DNA from: Anaerotignum sp. MSJ-24
Lineage (GTDB): Bacteria > Bacillota > Clostridia > Lachnospirales > Anaerotignaceae
Assembly: GCF_018918145.1 (NCBI RefSeq)
Contig: NZ_JAHLPX010000001.1
Coordinates: 1-64,000, forward strand
Direction of reading: 5' to 3'
Length of the DNA: 64,000 nt
Notes under the pieces: model-generated
The model's database searches: none
Seen by the model: the letters and a program-made list of their open reading frames with translations, nothing else
What the model was told of the DNA's origin: nothing
Part shown: positions 7,802 through 15,572 of the stretch, in pieces
How positions within the stretch are numbered: position 1 is the stretch's first letter
How the letters are laid out: each line of letters starts with the position of its first letter
Translations under genes and position numbers: made by a program

Positions 7802-8635
7802 TTAAAGTTCGATTATTGTTCCGGTATGTAACGGCTTGAAGAACGGAAGCTTTTCGGCGAAAGCCTTCATGGCGTCCGGTCCGGTACAATGTCCGGCACA
7901 AAGCAGTTTAAGATTACTTTCTTTAAGAGCCTTTACTGTCAATTCGGTTCTTTCGGCACCGAATGCAACAAGATGTGTTCCGCCGACAAATACCCAAACA
8001 GGCTTGTTGAATACTTTTTCAACATGACGTATAATATTGATTATACCATGATGCCCACAGCCGGTAAGTACGGCAAGACCACCGCCCATATCGAGCACAA
8101 GAACACACTCATCACGATAATCATCGATAACATAATCATTTCCGACCTTTACAAAATCATCGGGACATACAGCCTCAAATTCACAGCTTCGGCTTATGTT
8201 TGAGAGTATGTATATGTTCTCTCCAAGCTCATAGCTGTCTGTGCATAATGCTCTGAACGGTACATGCTTACGCTGGAGATATGCCGGAGAAATGCCTGCC
8301 ATTGTCGGAAAATAAAATTCTCCGTCATCGGTTCTGTGCCAGTATCGCTCAGAAAAAGCATAACGGCTGATATAAACTGGAGTATCGGTTATACCGTTTT
8401 CTATAAGGCTTACAGCACCGTCGGTATGGTCAAAATGACCATGGGAAAGCACTATTGCATCAAGCGAATGAAGATTTATGCCGAGCTTTTCGGCGTTTTC
8501 CAGACATTTTCCTGTGCTTGCGGTATCGAGAAGTATCTTTTTTCCGCCGAACTCAATGTAGAGCGAAAGACCAAAATCGGCTGATAGAAGCTCATTTTCG
8601 CTTATGTTTTCGGCAAGTGCGGTTATTTTAAGCAT
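7802..8635 (-). CDS. Metallo-beta-lactamase-fold hydrolase
   Basis: 277 residues from the ATG at 8635, which follows GGAGG; an open extension to 8692 has no ribosome site. The metal motif HxHxDH is seen in LSHGHFDHTDG, with further histidines in GCGHHG and AGHCTG. Overall it resembles the COG1237 group (dihydropterin/MptD-like MBL proteins), few members of which have been studied. It is transcribed divergently from the PLP-enzyme gene. Short inverted repeats at 8668-8681 and 8685-8698, in the shared upstream region, could be operator sites. The substrate is unknown. Confidence 0.8.
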   Translation of the reverse strand: MLKITALAENISENELLSADFGLSLYIEFGGKKILLDTASTGKCLENAEKLGINLHSLDAIVLSHGHFDHTDGAVSLIENGITDTPVYISRYAFSERYWHRTDDGEFYFPTMAGISPAYLQRKHVPFRALCTDSYELGENIYILSNISRSCEFEAVCPDDFVKVGNDYVIDDYRDECVLVLDMGGGLAVLTGCGHHGIINIIRHVEKVFNKPVWVFVGGTHLVAFGAERTELTVKALKESNLKLLCAGHCTGPDAMKAFAEKLPFFKPLHTGTIIEL

Positions 8636-8750
8636 AATTACCTCCGTTCTGTCAGTACGGTGAAGAGCAGACATTCGTCTGTTGTTCAGCATACTGAATT
8701 TAATTTATTTATTAAGTATACACTATTTTTAAATAATTGGGGGATTTTTT

Positions 8751-9812
8751 ATGAAAATAAATGAAATTGAAACTCCGGCGCTTATATTGGATAAGCAGAC
8801 CTTCGAGTATAACCTTGAACGTATGGATCAGCTTCTTGAAGGAACAACAATGAAGCTCAGACCACATTATAAATCAAATAAATGTTCAGAAATTGCAAAG
8901 CTTCAGATTAAAAGAGGAGCAGCCGGCATAACCTGTGCAAAGCTTGGTGAGGCAGAGGATTTAGCCAATGCAGGCATTGAAAATATTCTTATTGCCAATC
9001 AGGTTGTTCAGCCGTCTAAGGTCAAACGTGTTGCAGAGCTTGCCAAAGACCACTATATAATAATCTGTGTGGATGATAAAGACAATATTAAGGCACTTTC
9101 TGATGCGGCAGTGGAGGCCGGTTCTCAAATTCATGTGCTTGTTGAGTACGAAGTGGGTATGAAACGCTGCGGAGTAGATACATATGATGAATTTATAGAG
9201 CTTGCGGAGCTTATAGATAAATCCGAAGGACTTATATTTGAAGGTATACAGGCATACGGCGGACATATGGCACATGAACATTCGCTTGAAACAAGAATTG
9301 CCGAAACAAACCGTATCGAAAATGAGGTAAGAGAGCTTAAGGCACTTCTTGAGGCTAAGGGTCTTAAGGTTAAAGAAGTCGGCGGAGGAAGTACAGGCAC
9401 AATAGAGCAGAAGGCAAAGGATACTGTTTATACGGATATTCAGGCCGGAAGTTATATTTTTATGGATAATGCTTATGGACAGCTTCATCTCGGATTTAAA
9501 AATGCGCTTTTTGTGCTTACAACGGTTATCAGCACAAAGAAGGACAGAGTTGTTACAGATACGGGCGTTAAATCACTCGGTATGGACCAGGGCGATCCGG
9601 TTTTCCTCGGTGTTCCCGAAGGCAGCCCGATTTCCATGAGCGAGGAGCATGGGGCGGTATACTGTGAGCATAATTTTAAGATAAATGATAAACTCAGATA
9701 TATTCCCGGACATTGCTGTACAACAGTTAATATATTTGACGAGCTTTATGTTGTTGACGGCGATGAGGTTGTTGACTGCTGGAAGATAACAGCAAGAGGC
9801 AAGGCTTATTAA
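8751..9812 (+). CDS. DSD1-type PLP enzyme (D-threonine aldolase / D-serine dehydratase-like)
   Basis: 353 residues. An alanine-racemase-type N-terminal barrel carries the probable PLP lysine Lys41 in RPHYKSNK, the position where D-threonine aldolases have RPHAKTHK. The C-terminal D-serine-dehydratase-like domain has the metal-ligand pair His-Cys in PGHCCTT. Family members cleave beta-hydroxy-D-amino acids or dehydrate D-serine, using PLP and a divalent metal. The tyrosine before the lysine (HYK rather than HAK) is a small departure from the best-known enzymes. It is followed by a terminator, then by an N-acyl-D-amino-acid deacylase homologue, which supports a role with D-amino acids. Confidence 0.82.
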   Translation: MKINEIETPALILDKQTFEYNLERMDQLLEGTTMKLRPHYKSNKCSEIAKLQIKRGAAGITCAKLGEAEDLANAGIENILIANQVVQPSKVKRVAELAKDHYIIICVDDKDNIKALSDAAVEAGSQIHVLVEYEVGMKRCGVDTYDEFIELAELIDKSEGLIFEGIQAYGGHMAHEHSLETRIAETNRIENEVRELKALLEAKGLKVKEVGGGSTGTIEQKAKDTVYTDIQAGSYIFMDNAYGQLHLGFKNALFVLTTVISTKKDRVVTDTGVKSLGMDQGDPVFLGVPEGSPISMSEEHGAVYCEHNFKINDKLRYIPGHCCTTVNIFDELYVVDGDEVVDCWKITARGKAY

Positions 9813-9837
9813 TATTACAGAAAAAGCTAATTGAAGA

Positions 9838-9875
9838 TTTTTTCATTGCCGGATGTTCGGCAGTGAAAAAATTTT
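9838..9875 (+). terminator. Rho-independent terminator after the DSD1-type gene
   Basis: TTTTTTCATTGCCG (9838-9851) pairs with CGGCAGTGAAAAAA (9858-9871) with one G-U pair, then ATTTTAT. The A/T arms make it usable in both directions. Confidence 0.75.
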
Positions 9876-9915
9876 ATATAACCGTTCACTTTTTCGAACG
9901 ATGTACGCTTTAATA

Positions 9916-9924
9916 TGCTATAAT
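9916..9924 (+). promoter_or_regulatory. Extended -10 promoter for the amidohydrolase trio
   Basis: TGC followed by TATAAT (9919-9924) is an extended -10 element; no good -35 box stands at the right distance. The start would lie near 9931, giving a leader of fewer than 20 nt before the AAGGAGG at 9934. A small CGTTC/GAACG repeat (9883-9900) lies just upstream and could be a regulator site. Confidence 0.5.
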
Positions 9925-9947
9925 ATAAATGCTAAGGAGGTTTTAAA

Positions 9948-11531
9948 ATGTTAGACTTACTTATAAAGAATGCAAAAATTATAGACGGTTCAGGCTCTGA
10001 CGAATATTTCGGCTCTGTCGGAGTTGTTGACGGAAAAATATGCAAAGCCGACGGTACAGAAGAGGCAAAGCAGGTTATTGATGCCGACGGACTTTATCTT
10101 ACGCCCGGCTTTATCGATTCCCATTCGCATGGTGACCAGGTGCTCGGTCAGTATCCCGGTATGCTTGCAAAAATCAATCAGGGCATAACAACGGAAATCG
10201 CCGGACAGTGCGGTGGCTCCATGTTTCCTGTAACACCGGAGCATATCGATCTTGAAAAGGGACTTCTTGCAATCGGAACACATACCTTCCCTGATGAAAT
10301 GATTCAGTGGAAAACAGCAAAAGAATATTTCGATTATGCAAAATCGGTTCCCATTATCGGAAATATGAAAATATTAATCGGCCACTCGACATTAAGAGCT
10401 GCCGTAATGGGCTATGACAACAGAAAGCCTACCGATGCGGAAATGGAAGAAATGAAACGTCAGGTGCGTATTGCCATGGAATGCGGTGCCGCAGGCTTAA
10501 GCTCCGGACTTATATATTCTCCCGGCTGTTACGGAACAACGGACGAGCTTGTTGAGCTTGCATCTGTCGTTAAGGAATACGGAGGATTCTATGCAACTCA
10601 TATGAGAAGTGAATCTATCTCTGTTGTTGATGCTGTTAAAGAAGCCATAGAAATTGGCAGAAGAGCAGGCGTTCCTGTATGGATTTCTCACCATAAGGTT
10701 GCTGGAAGACCTTATTGGGGAGCATCAAAGGAAACAACAAGACTCATTGACGAGGCAAATGCAAGCGGAATGCTTGTTACAGCCGACCAGTATCCCTATG
10801 AAGCTAACATGACAGACCTCAATATATGTATACCGCCTAAGTATTTTGTTAAGGGCGGTGTTGACGGAATGGTTGAAGCTCTTAAAAATCCCGAAATGCG
10901 TAAGCAGATTAAGGCTGAAATGCAGGACGTAAACTGCGGCTATGATAACTTCTATCTCAATGCCGGCGGTTTTGAAAATATATTTATTGCCGGATGCCCC
11001 GAGGTTAAAGAGGCTGACGGAAAATATGTAGCCGAATGGGCAAAAATTGTCGGAAAGGATCCTTTTGACGCATACTTTGATCTTCTTATTGCCAACGGAG
11101 GAAAGGCAAACGCAATTTACTTCACAATGGGCGAAGAGGATATGTGCAGAATAATAACAAATCCCAATATATGCGTAGGTACAGACGGAACATGCCGTTC
11201 TCTTGACGAAAAAACACATCCGAGAACATTTGCGACATTCCCTAAGGCAATCCGCTATTATCATAAAGAGAAAAAGCTTTTTACTCTGCCTGAAATCATA
11301 CATAAGATTACAGGCTTTCCGGCTGAAAGAGCTCATCTTAAGGGCAAGGGACTTATCAAGGAAGGCTATGATGCGGACTTTGTTCTCTTTGATTATGACA
11401 AGCTTTATGACACACCTACATATGCCGATCCCGTTCAGATGTGTGATGGTATCGAATATGTAATAGTAGCCGGACAGATAGTATACCACGATAAGAAAAC
11501 AACCGGATTATTCCCCGGTAAGATATTATAA
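9948..11531 (+). CDS. N-acyl-D-amino-acid deacylase family amidohydrolase
   Basis: 527 residues, typical for D-aminoacylase-like proteins. The N-terminal beta-sandwich leads to the metal motif PGFIDSHSHGD (about 53-63), then the cysteine segment AGQCGGS corresponding to the zinc-ligand Cys of D-aminoacylase, later histidine motifs ATHMRSE and ISHHK, and the acidic residue in GTDGTCRS near 410. The family hydrolyses N-acyl-D-amino acids, dihydro-pyrimidine-like or related cyclic amides. It is the first gene of a trio, 18 bp before the adenine-deaminase-type gene. The substrate is uncertain; the D-amino-acid-type PLP enzyme just upstream fits deacylation of D-amino acids. Confidence 0.8.
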   Translation: MLDLLIKNAKIIDGSGSDEYFGSVGVVDGKICKADGTEEAKQVIDADGLYLTPGFIDSHSHGDQVLGQYPGMLAKINQGITTEIAGQCGGSMFPVTPEHIDLEKGLLAIGTHTFPDEMIQWKTAKEYFDYAKSVPIIGNMKILIGHSTLRAAVMGYDNRKPTDAEMEEMKRQVRIAMECGAAGLSSGLIYSPGCYGTTDELVELASVVKEYGGFYATHMRSESISVVDAVKEAIEIGRRAGVPVWISHHKVAGRPYWGASKETTRLIDEANASGMLVTADQYPYEANMTDLNICIPPKYFVKGGVDGMVEALKNPEMRKQIKAEMQDVNCGYDNFYLNAGGFENIFIAGCPEVKEADGKYVAEWAKIVGKDPFDAYFDLLIANGGKANAIYFTMGEEDMCRIITNPNICVGTDGTCRSLDEKTHPRTFATFPKAIRYYHKEKKLFTLPEIIHKITGFPAERAHLKGKGLIKEGYDADFVLFDYDKLYDTPTYADPVQMCDGIEYVIVAGQIVYHDKKTTGLFPGKIL

Positions 11532-11549
11532 TTTAAAGGAGGCCACATA

Positions 11550-13310
11550 ATGAATAATCATGTAATTGACGTAGCACTCGGAAATGCACCTGCCGATATG
11601 GTAATAAAAAACGGCCAGCTTATCAATGTAAATACACATGAGATTTACAAAACAGATATTGCTATTGCCGACGGAGTAATTGCCGCATTGGGTTCACTCG
11701 GAGAAAAAACAATAGGTGCAGATACACAGGTAATCGACGCAGAGGGCAAATATCTTGCTCCCGGCTTTATTGATGCACATATCCACTTTGAAAGCAGTAT
11801 GCTTTCTTACACAGAATTCAGCCGTATGCTTGTAAAGCATGGTACAACAGCAGTAGCAACAGACCTTATGGAGGTTGCCATTGTTTCCGGCGAAGAAGGC
11901 ATAAATGCTATTTTTGAAGAGTCCGAAGGACTTCCTGTTAAATTACTTTATCCCGTACCGGCTTTCATGAGCGAAGAAGGCGACCTTCAGACAATAGGTG
12001 CGGCTCTTTCACCGGAAATGATTGAACGCTTTATCCAGATTCCCAGAGCCGTAGGTCTTGCAGAGGTGCTTTATCCGCCTATTCTCAATAAGAGTCCTCT
12101 TTCAGCACATATTCTTGAGCTTGCCGAAAAATTCGGAAAAACAGCAGAAGGTCACGCTCCCGAACTTTATGGTGCTCCTCTTAATGCTTATGTATCAACA
12201 GGTATCCGTTCAGACCATGAAAGCACAAATAAGGAAGAGGCTCTCGGAAAGCTCAGAGCAGGACTTCGTGTTCTCATAAGAGAAGGCTGTGCCGCAAAGG
12301 ACTTGGACGCAGTTATTAAAATAATTACAGAAAATCATGTTGATACAAGACATTGTGCTCTTGTAAGCGATGATATTGATATGCTCCATATTTATGAAAA
12401 AGGACATCTTGATTACAAAATCAGACGCTGTATCGAAGCCGGCATTGACCCTGTAACAGCTATACAGATGGCAACAATCAACCCTGCTGAAAGCCTTAAG
12501 GTTGACAATAAATACGGCAGTATTGCACCCGGAAAATGCGCTGACATAGTATTTATTTCTGATCTTGAGCAGTGTAAGGTTGAAAGCGTTATTTCAAACG
12601 GTAAGCTTATTGTTGAAAACGGTGAAACGGTTGTTGAATTCAAAAAGCCTGAATTTAAGTCATGCTTACTTAATACAGTTAAACTTTCAAAGGAAATCAC
12701 AGCAGATGATCTTGTTATAAAGACAGACGCAAAGAAGGTTAAAGTAAGAGTTATCGGTGCTAAACCTACATCACTTCTTACAGATGCACTTGAGGCAGAC
12801 CTTGATGTTGTTGACGGTGTTGTTCAGCCTAAGCCTGAGGAGGATATTCTTCGTATTGCCTGTGTAGAGCGTTACGGAAAGGGCGGCAGCATAGGAAAAT
12901 CATTTATTAAGGGCTTTGGTATAAGCAAGGGCGCTATCGCTACATCAATGGGACATGACCACCATAACATTACTGTTGTCGGAACACTTGCAGAGGATAT
13001 GGCAGTTGCCGTAAACCGTATACATGAGCTTAACGGCGGTCTTGTAATTGTTGAGGACGGCAAGGTTAAATATGAGCTTCCTCTTCCTATCTGCGGACTT
13101 CTTACAGACCTCAGCGGAGAAGAAAGTGCGCTTATACTTAAAGAAATGCAGGAAGACCTTGCAGCTAAGGGCTGCGAAATGGGTTCACCTTATATGACTC
13201 TTGCATTCATTACACTTATCTTCATTCCTTTCTACGGCATTACAGACAAAGGAATTGTTGATGTAATCAACGGCAAGGTTGTAGATCCGATTATTGAAAA
13301 ATTAGCATGA
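11550..13310 (+). CDS. ade: Adenine deaminase family amidohydrolase (divergent)
   Basis: 586 residues, matching the length and two-part layout of adenine deaminase. Conserved parts include GFIDAHIHFESSM (HxH metal motif near residue 75), EGHAPEL, GIRSDHES, the SDD motif near residue 271 and the C-terminal GMSxGA-like domain with SMGHDHHN. The stretch that normally reads ADPHEIANV is TDLMEVAIV here: the histidine is replaced by methionine. The enzyme may therefore act on something other than adenine. Its neighbours are other amidohydrolases, and a nucleoside deaminase lies at 18.3 kb, so nucleobase salvage is one option. Confidence 0.75.
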   Translation: MNNHVIDVALGNAPADMVIKNGQLINVNTHEIYKTDIAIADGVIAALGSLGEKTIGADTQVIDAEGKYLAPGFIDAHIHFESSMLSYTEFSRMLVKHGTTAVATDLMEVAIVSGEEGINAIFEESEGLPVKLLYPVPAFMSEEGDLQTIGAALSPEMIERFIQIPRAVGLAEVLYPPILNKSPLSAHILELAEKFGKTAEGHAPELYGAPLNAYVSTGIRSDHESTNKEEALGKLRAGLRVLIREGCAAKDLDAVIKIITENHVDTRHCALVSDDIDMLHIYEKGHLDYKIRRCIEAGIDPVTAIQMATINPAESLKVDNKYGSIAPGKCADIVFISDLEQCKVESVISNGKLIVENGETVVEFKKPEFKSCLLNTVKLSKEITADDLVIKTDAKKVKVRVIGAKPTSLLTDALEADLDVVDGVVQPKPEEDILRIACVERYGKGGSIGKSFIKGFGISKGAIATSMGHDHHNITVVGTLAEDMAVAVNRIHELNGGLVIVEDGKVKYELPLPICGLLTDLSGEESALILKEMQEDLAAKGCEMGSPYMTLAFITLIFIPFYGITDKGIVDVINGKVVDPIIEKLA

Positions 13311-13341
13311 TGTTATAAAAGAGATTAGGAAGGAAATAATT

Positions 13342-14712
13342 ATGAGAGAGAAAAGAACATACATTAAGAATGCCTATGTCATTTCAATGAATGACGAAAA
13401 GCAGGTCTTTGAAAACGGCGGAGTTCTTATTGTTGATGATAAAATCAAAGCAGTCGGAAAAATCGACGAAAAAGAAATTTTTCCCGATACGCAGATAATA
13501 GACGCAAAGGGCAAAATTGTTATGCCAGGTCTTATCAATACACATGTACATACTTCACAGCAGCTTGAAAGAGGTATGGGTGACGATGTTGACCTTCTTA
13601 CATGGCTTACAGACAGAACATTCCCTTACGAATCAAGCATGACACCTGAGGACAGCTATATTTCAACACTTCTCTGTCTTGTTGAGCAGATTAAATCCGG
13701 TGTTACAACAATAGCAGAGCCCGGCGGACAGTTTGTACCAAGTATGTGCAAGGCTGTTGCACAGTCAGGTATAAGAGGTATACTTGCCAAGTCATCAATG
13801 GACTATGGCGATAACCTTCCTCCTATCTGGCGCCGTTCAACACAGGAGGAGCTTGATGTTCAGGAGCAGGATTTAAAGGACTGGAACAATACATATGACG
13901 GCCGTGTTAAGGTATGGTTCGGATTAAGAACACTTTTCAACGACTCGGATAAGCTTGTTTTAGGCACAAAGGAGCTTGCCGATAAATACAACGTAGGTAT
14001 CCATATGCACGTTGCAGAGGCAAAGGCAGAGGTAGAATATGTTAAGGAAACAAAGGGTGTTCCTACGGTTACTCATCTCAGAAACCTCGGTGTGCTTGAT
14101 AAAAACCTTCTTGCCGTACATACAGTATGGCTTACCGACGAAGAGGTTGATATGTTCAAAGAATATGATGTAAAGGTATCCCATAACCCTGCATCGGCTA
14201 TGCGTGTTCTTGGTTTTGCTAAGGTTCCTAAAATGCTTAAGAAGGGCATATGCGTATCAATCGGTACAGACGGTGCATCTGCAAACAACCGTATGACAAT
14301 GATTGACGAGATGTATGTAACAGCTCTTATACATAAAGGCTGGAGACTTGATCCTACTGTTGTTAAGGCAGAGGAAATAATAACAATGGCAACAACAAAC
14401 GGTGCAAAGGCACTTCTCTGGGAAGACGAAATCGGTGCGTTAAAGCCCGGAATGAAGGCAGACCTTATCATAATCAATCCAGATTCTGCACAGATGCTTC
14501 CTTTGCATGATCCTATCGCAAACATTGTTACAGCAATGCACGAATCAAATGTTGAATCGGTAATGTGCAACGGCGAATGGATTATGAAAAACAGAGTTCT
14601 TGTAACTCTTGATGAACAGGCAATACTTGAAGAAGCTAAAATCCATGCAGAGGCAATCAGACAGAGAGCCGGAATTGTGCTTCCGGATAGATTCCCGGTA
14701 ATAAAGTGCTGA
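13342..14712 (+). CDS. Amidohydrolase of the SAH/MTA deaminase - TrzA/guanine deaminase group
   Basis: 456 residues with all five mononuclear metal-site positions: HxH in NTHVHTSQQLERG, His in HMHVAEAKAE, His in LAVHTVWL and Asp in IGTDGASANN. The fold starts with the small beta-sandwich that this group uses (KNAYVISMN). Members deaminate S-adenosylhomocysteine, methylthioadenosine, guanine or triazines. It is the last gene of the trio, with an AGGAAGG ribosome site 31 bp after the previous stop. The metal centre looks complete; substrate choice cannot be predicted. Downstream is a long repeat array rather than a gene. Confidence 0.82.
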   Translation: MREKRTYIKNAYVISMNDEKQVFENGGVLIVDDKIKAVGKIDEKEIFPDTQIIDAKGKIVMPGLINTHVHTSQQLERGMGDDVDLLTWLTDRTFPYESSMTPEDSYISTLLCLVEQIKSGVTTIAEPGGQFVPSMCKAVAQSGIRGILAKSSMDYGDNLPPIWRRSTQEELDVQEQDLKDWNNTYDGRVKVWFGLRTLFNDSDKLVLGTKELADKYNVGIHMHVAEAKAEVEYVKETKGVPTVTHLRNLGVLDKNLLAVHTVWLTDEEVDMFKEYDVKVSHNPASAMRVLGFAKVPKMLKKGICVSIGTDGASANNRMTMIDEMYVTALIHKGWRLDPTVVKAEEIITMATTNGAKALLWEDEIGALKPGMKADLIIINPDSAQMLPLHDPIANIVTAMHESNVESVMCNGEWIMKNRVLVTLDEQAILEEAKIHAEAIRQRAGIVLPDRFPVIKC

Positions 14713-14833
14713 AAAGTTTGATTTTTGCCAATGGGCGATTTACAAAATCATTTTGCAGCTTTACAAGTCGCAGGGTTTTACTTGCGAGAGAGGAAACTCT
14801 TAAATTGCGAAGTACTGACAGTACGGTTGCTCA

Positions 14834-15149
14834 AAGTTTAGGTCAAGCCTTTTATGAACCGCAAAGATAGATGCGGTGGCGTAGCCACTTTGCGAAGCAA
14901 AGTTCTGAACAATGAACCGCAAAGTATGCACCCCGAAGAAAAACGGGGCGGTCGCAGACCACTTTGCGAAGCAAAGTTCTGAATAGGCGGTTTTGCGTAG
15001 CAAAATTTTGACAATAGACCGTTTTGCATAGCAAAATGCTTTGACCAGTGAACCGCAAAGAAAGATGCGGCGGTCGAAGACCGTTTTGCGAAGCAAAGTT
15101 CTGAATATGATGCGGTGGTGTAGCCACTTTGCGAAGCAAAGTTCTGACC
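14834..15149. repeat. Array of palindromic (multi-hairpin) repeats
   Basis: A non-coding stretch made of about six related units. The full unit, read on this strand, has three consecutive hairpins: ACCGCAAAGATAGATGCGGT, then GTGGCGTAGCCAC, then CTTTGCGAAGCAAAG followed by TTCTGA. Copies of the last hairpin lie near 14888, 14962, 14990 (TTTTGCGTAGCAAAA), 15021, 15083 and 15127. Stem bases differ between copies but pairing is kept (GGTC/GACC, GTGGC/GCCAC, TTTGC/GCAAA, TTTTGC/GCAAAA). The same family occurs in the opposite orientation at 23.3 kb. Confidence 0.8.
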
Positions 15150-15154
15150 ATACT

Positions 15155-15190
15155 AAGGCTTGTAGGGTTTGGGCAAAGCCTTGATTTTTA
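15155..15190 (+). terminator. Terminator-like hairpin after the repeat array
   Basis: AAGGCTT (15155-15161) and AAGCCTT (15176-15182) followed by GATTTTTA. It lies between the array and the valS promoter, so the array is probably the transcribed 3' region of the amidohydrolase operon. Confidence 0.5.
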
Positions 15191-15209
15191 AAACTTAGCC
15201 GACTTTCCC

Positions 15210-15238
15210 TTGACAAATAGGTGATTGTCGGCTATCAT
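15210..15238 (+). promoter_or_regulatory. Promoter of valS
   Basis: TTGACA (15210-15215), 17-bp spacer, TATCAT (15233-15238). The expected start near 15245 fits the beginning of the T-box leader. Confidence 0.75.
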
Positions 15239-15244
15239 ATTTCA

Positions 15245-15545
15245 TTATAGTATATGAAAAATATAAATGCGTTTATCGGAAGGAGTACGGTAATATCGCC
15301 GCAAGAGAGCAGTGTTCTTATATCATTGATATTCGGCTGGAATACACTGTGGGAATGATATGCCGGAAGGTAGTCCGTCAGCAGCATTGGTGAGAACATC
15401 GGCTCTGCCGTTAAATAGCCTTTGCCGTTTTGCCTGCGTTAACGGCTTTGAGTGCATGGAATGCGGATTTATTTCTTCGTTCTATGAATTAAGGTGGTAC
15501 CACGACGCTTTCGTCCTTATGCTGACGAAGGCGTTTTTTATTGTC
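15245..15545 (+). ncRNA. T-box leader of valS (tRNA-Val sensing)
   Basis: The leader has an AGTA motif (15286-15289), an AGAGAG element (about 15306), the distal stem CAGTGT/ACACTG, and GAAGGTAG in the specifier region, where GTA (15370-15372) is a valine codon. The T-box core AAGGTGGTACCACG is at 15491-15504. A terminator follows: ACGCTTTCGTC (15505-15515) pairs with GACGAAGGCGT (15524-15534), then T6. Uncharged tRNA-Val is expected to favour readthrough into valS. The specifier assignment was made by eye. Confidence 0.88.
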
Positions 15546-15572
15546 TGGAAAATAAAGGAGGTTTTATACTAA

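Noticed and set aside
14870-15149. Possible CRISPR array.
   Set aside because: Repeat units vary in length and sequence, spacers are not unique 30-40-mers, and no cas genes are present.
14800-15216. Open frames on the minus strand with repeated peptides such as SELCFAKW and RTLLRKV.
   Set aside because: The peptides are translations of the palindromic repeats in several frames; no ribosome site, and similarity between units is at the DNA hairpin level.
15360-15572. 70-codon open frame before valS.
   Set aside because: It lies wholly in the T-box leader, including the T-box core and terminator.
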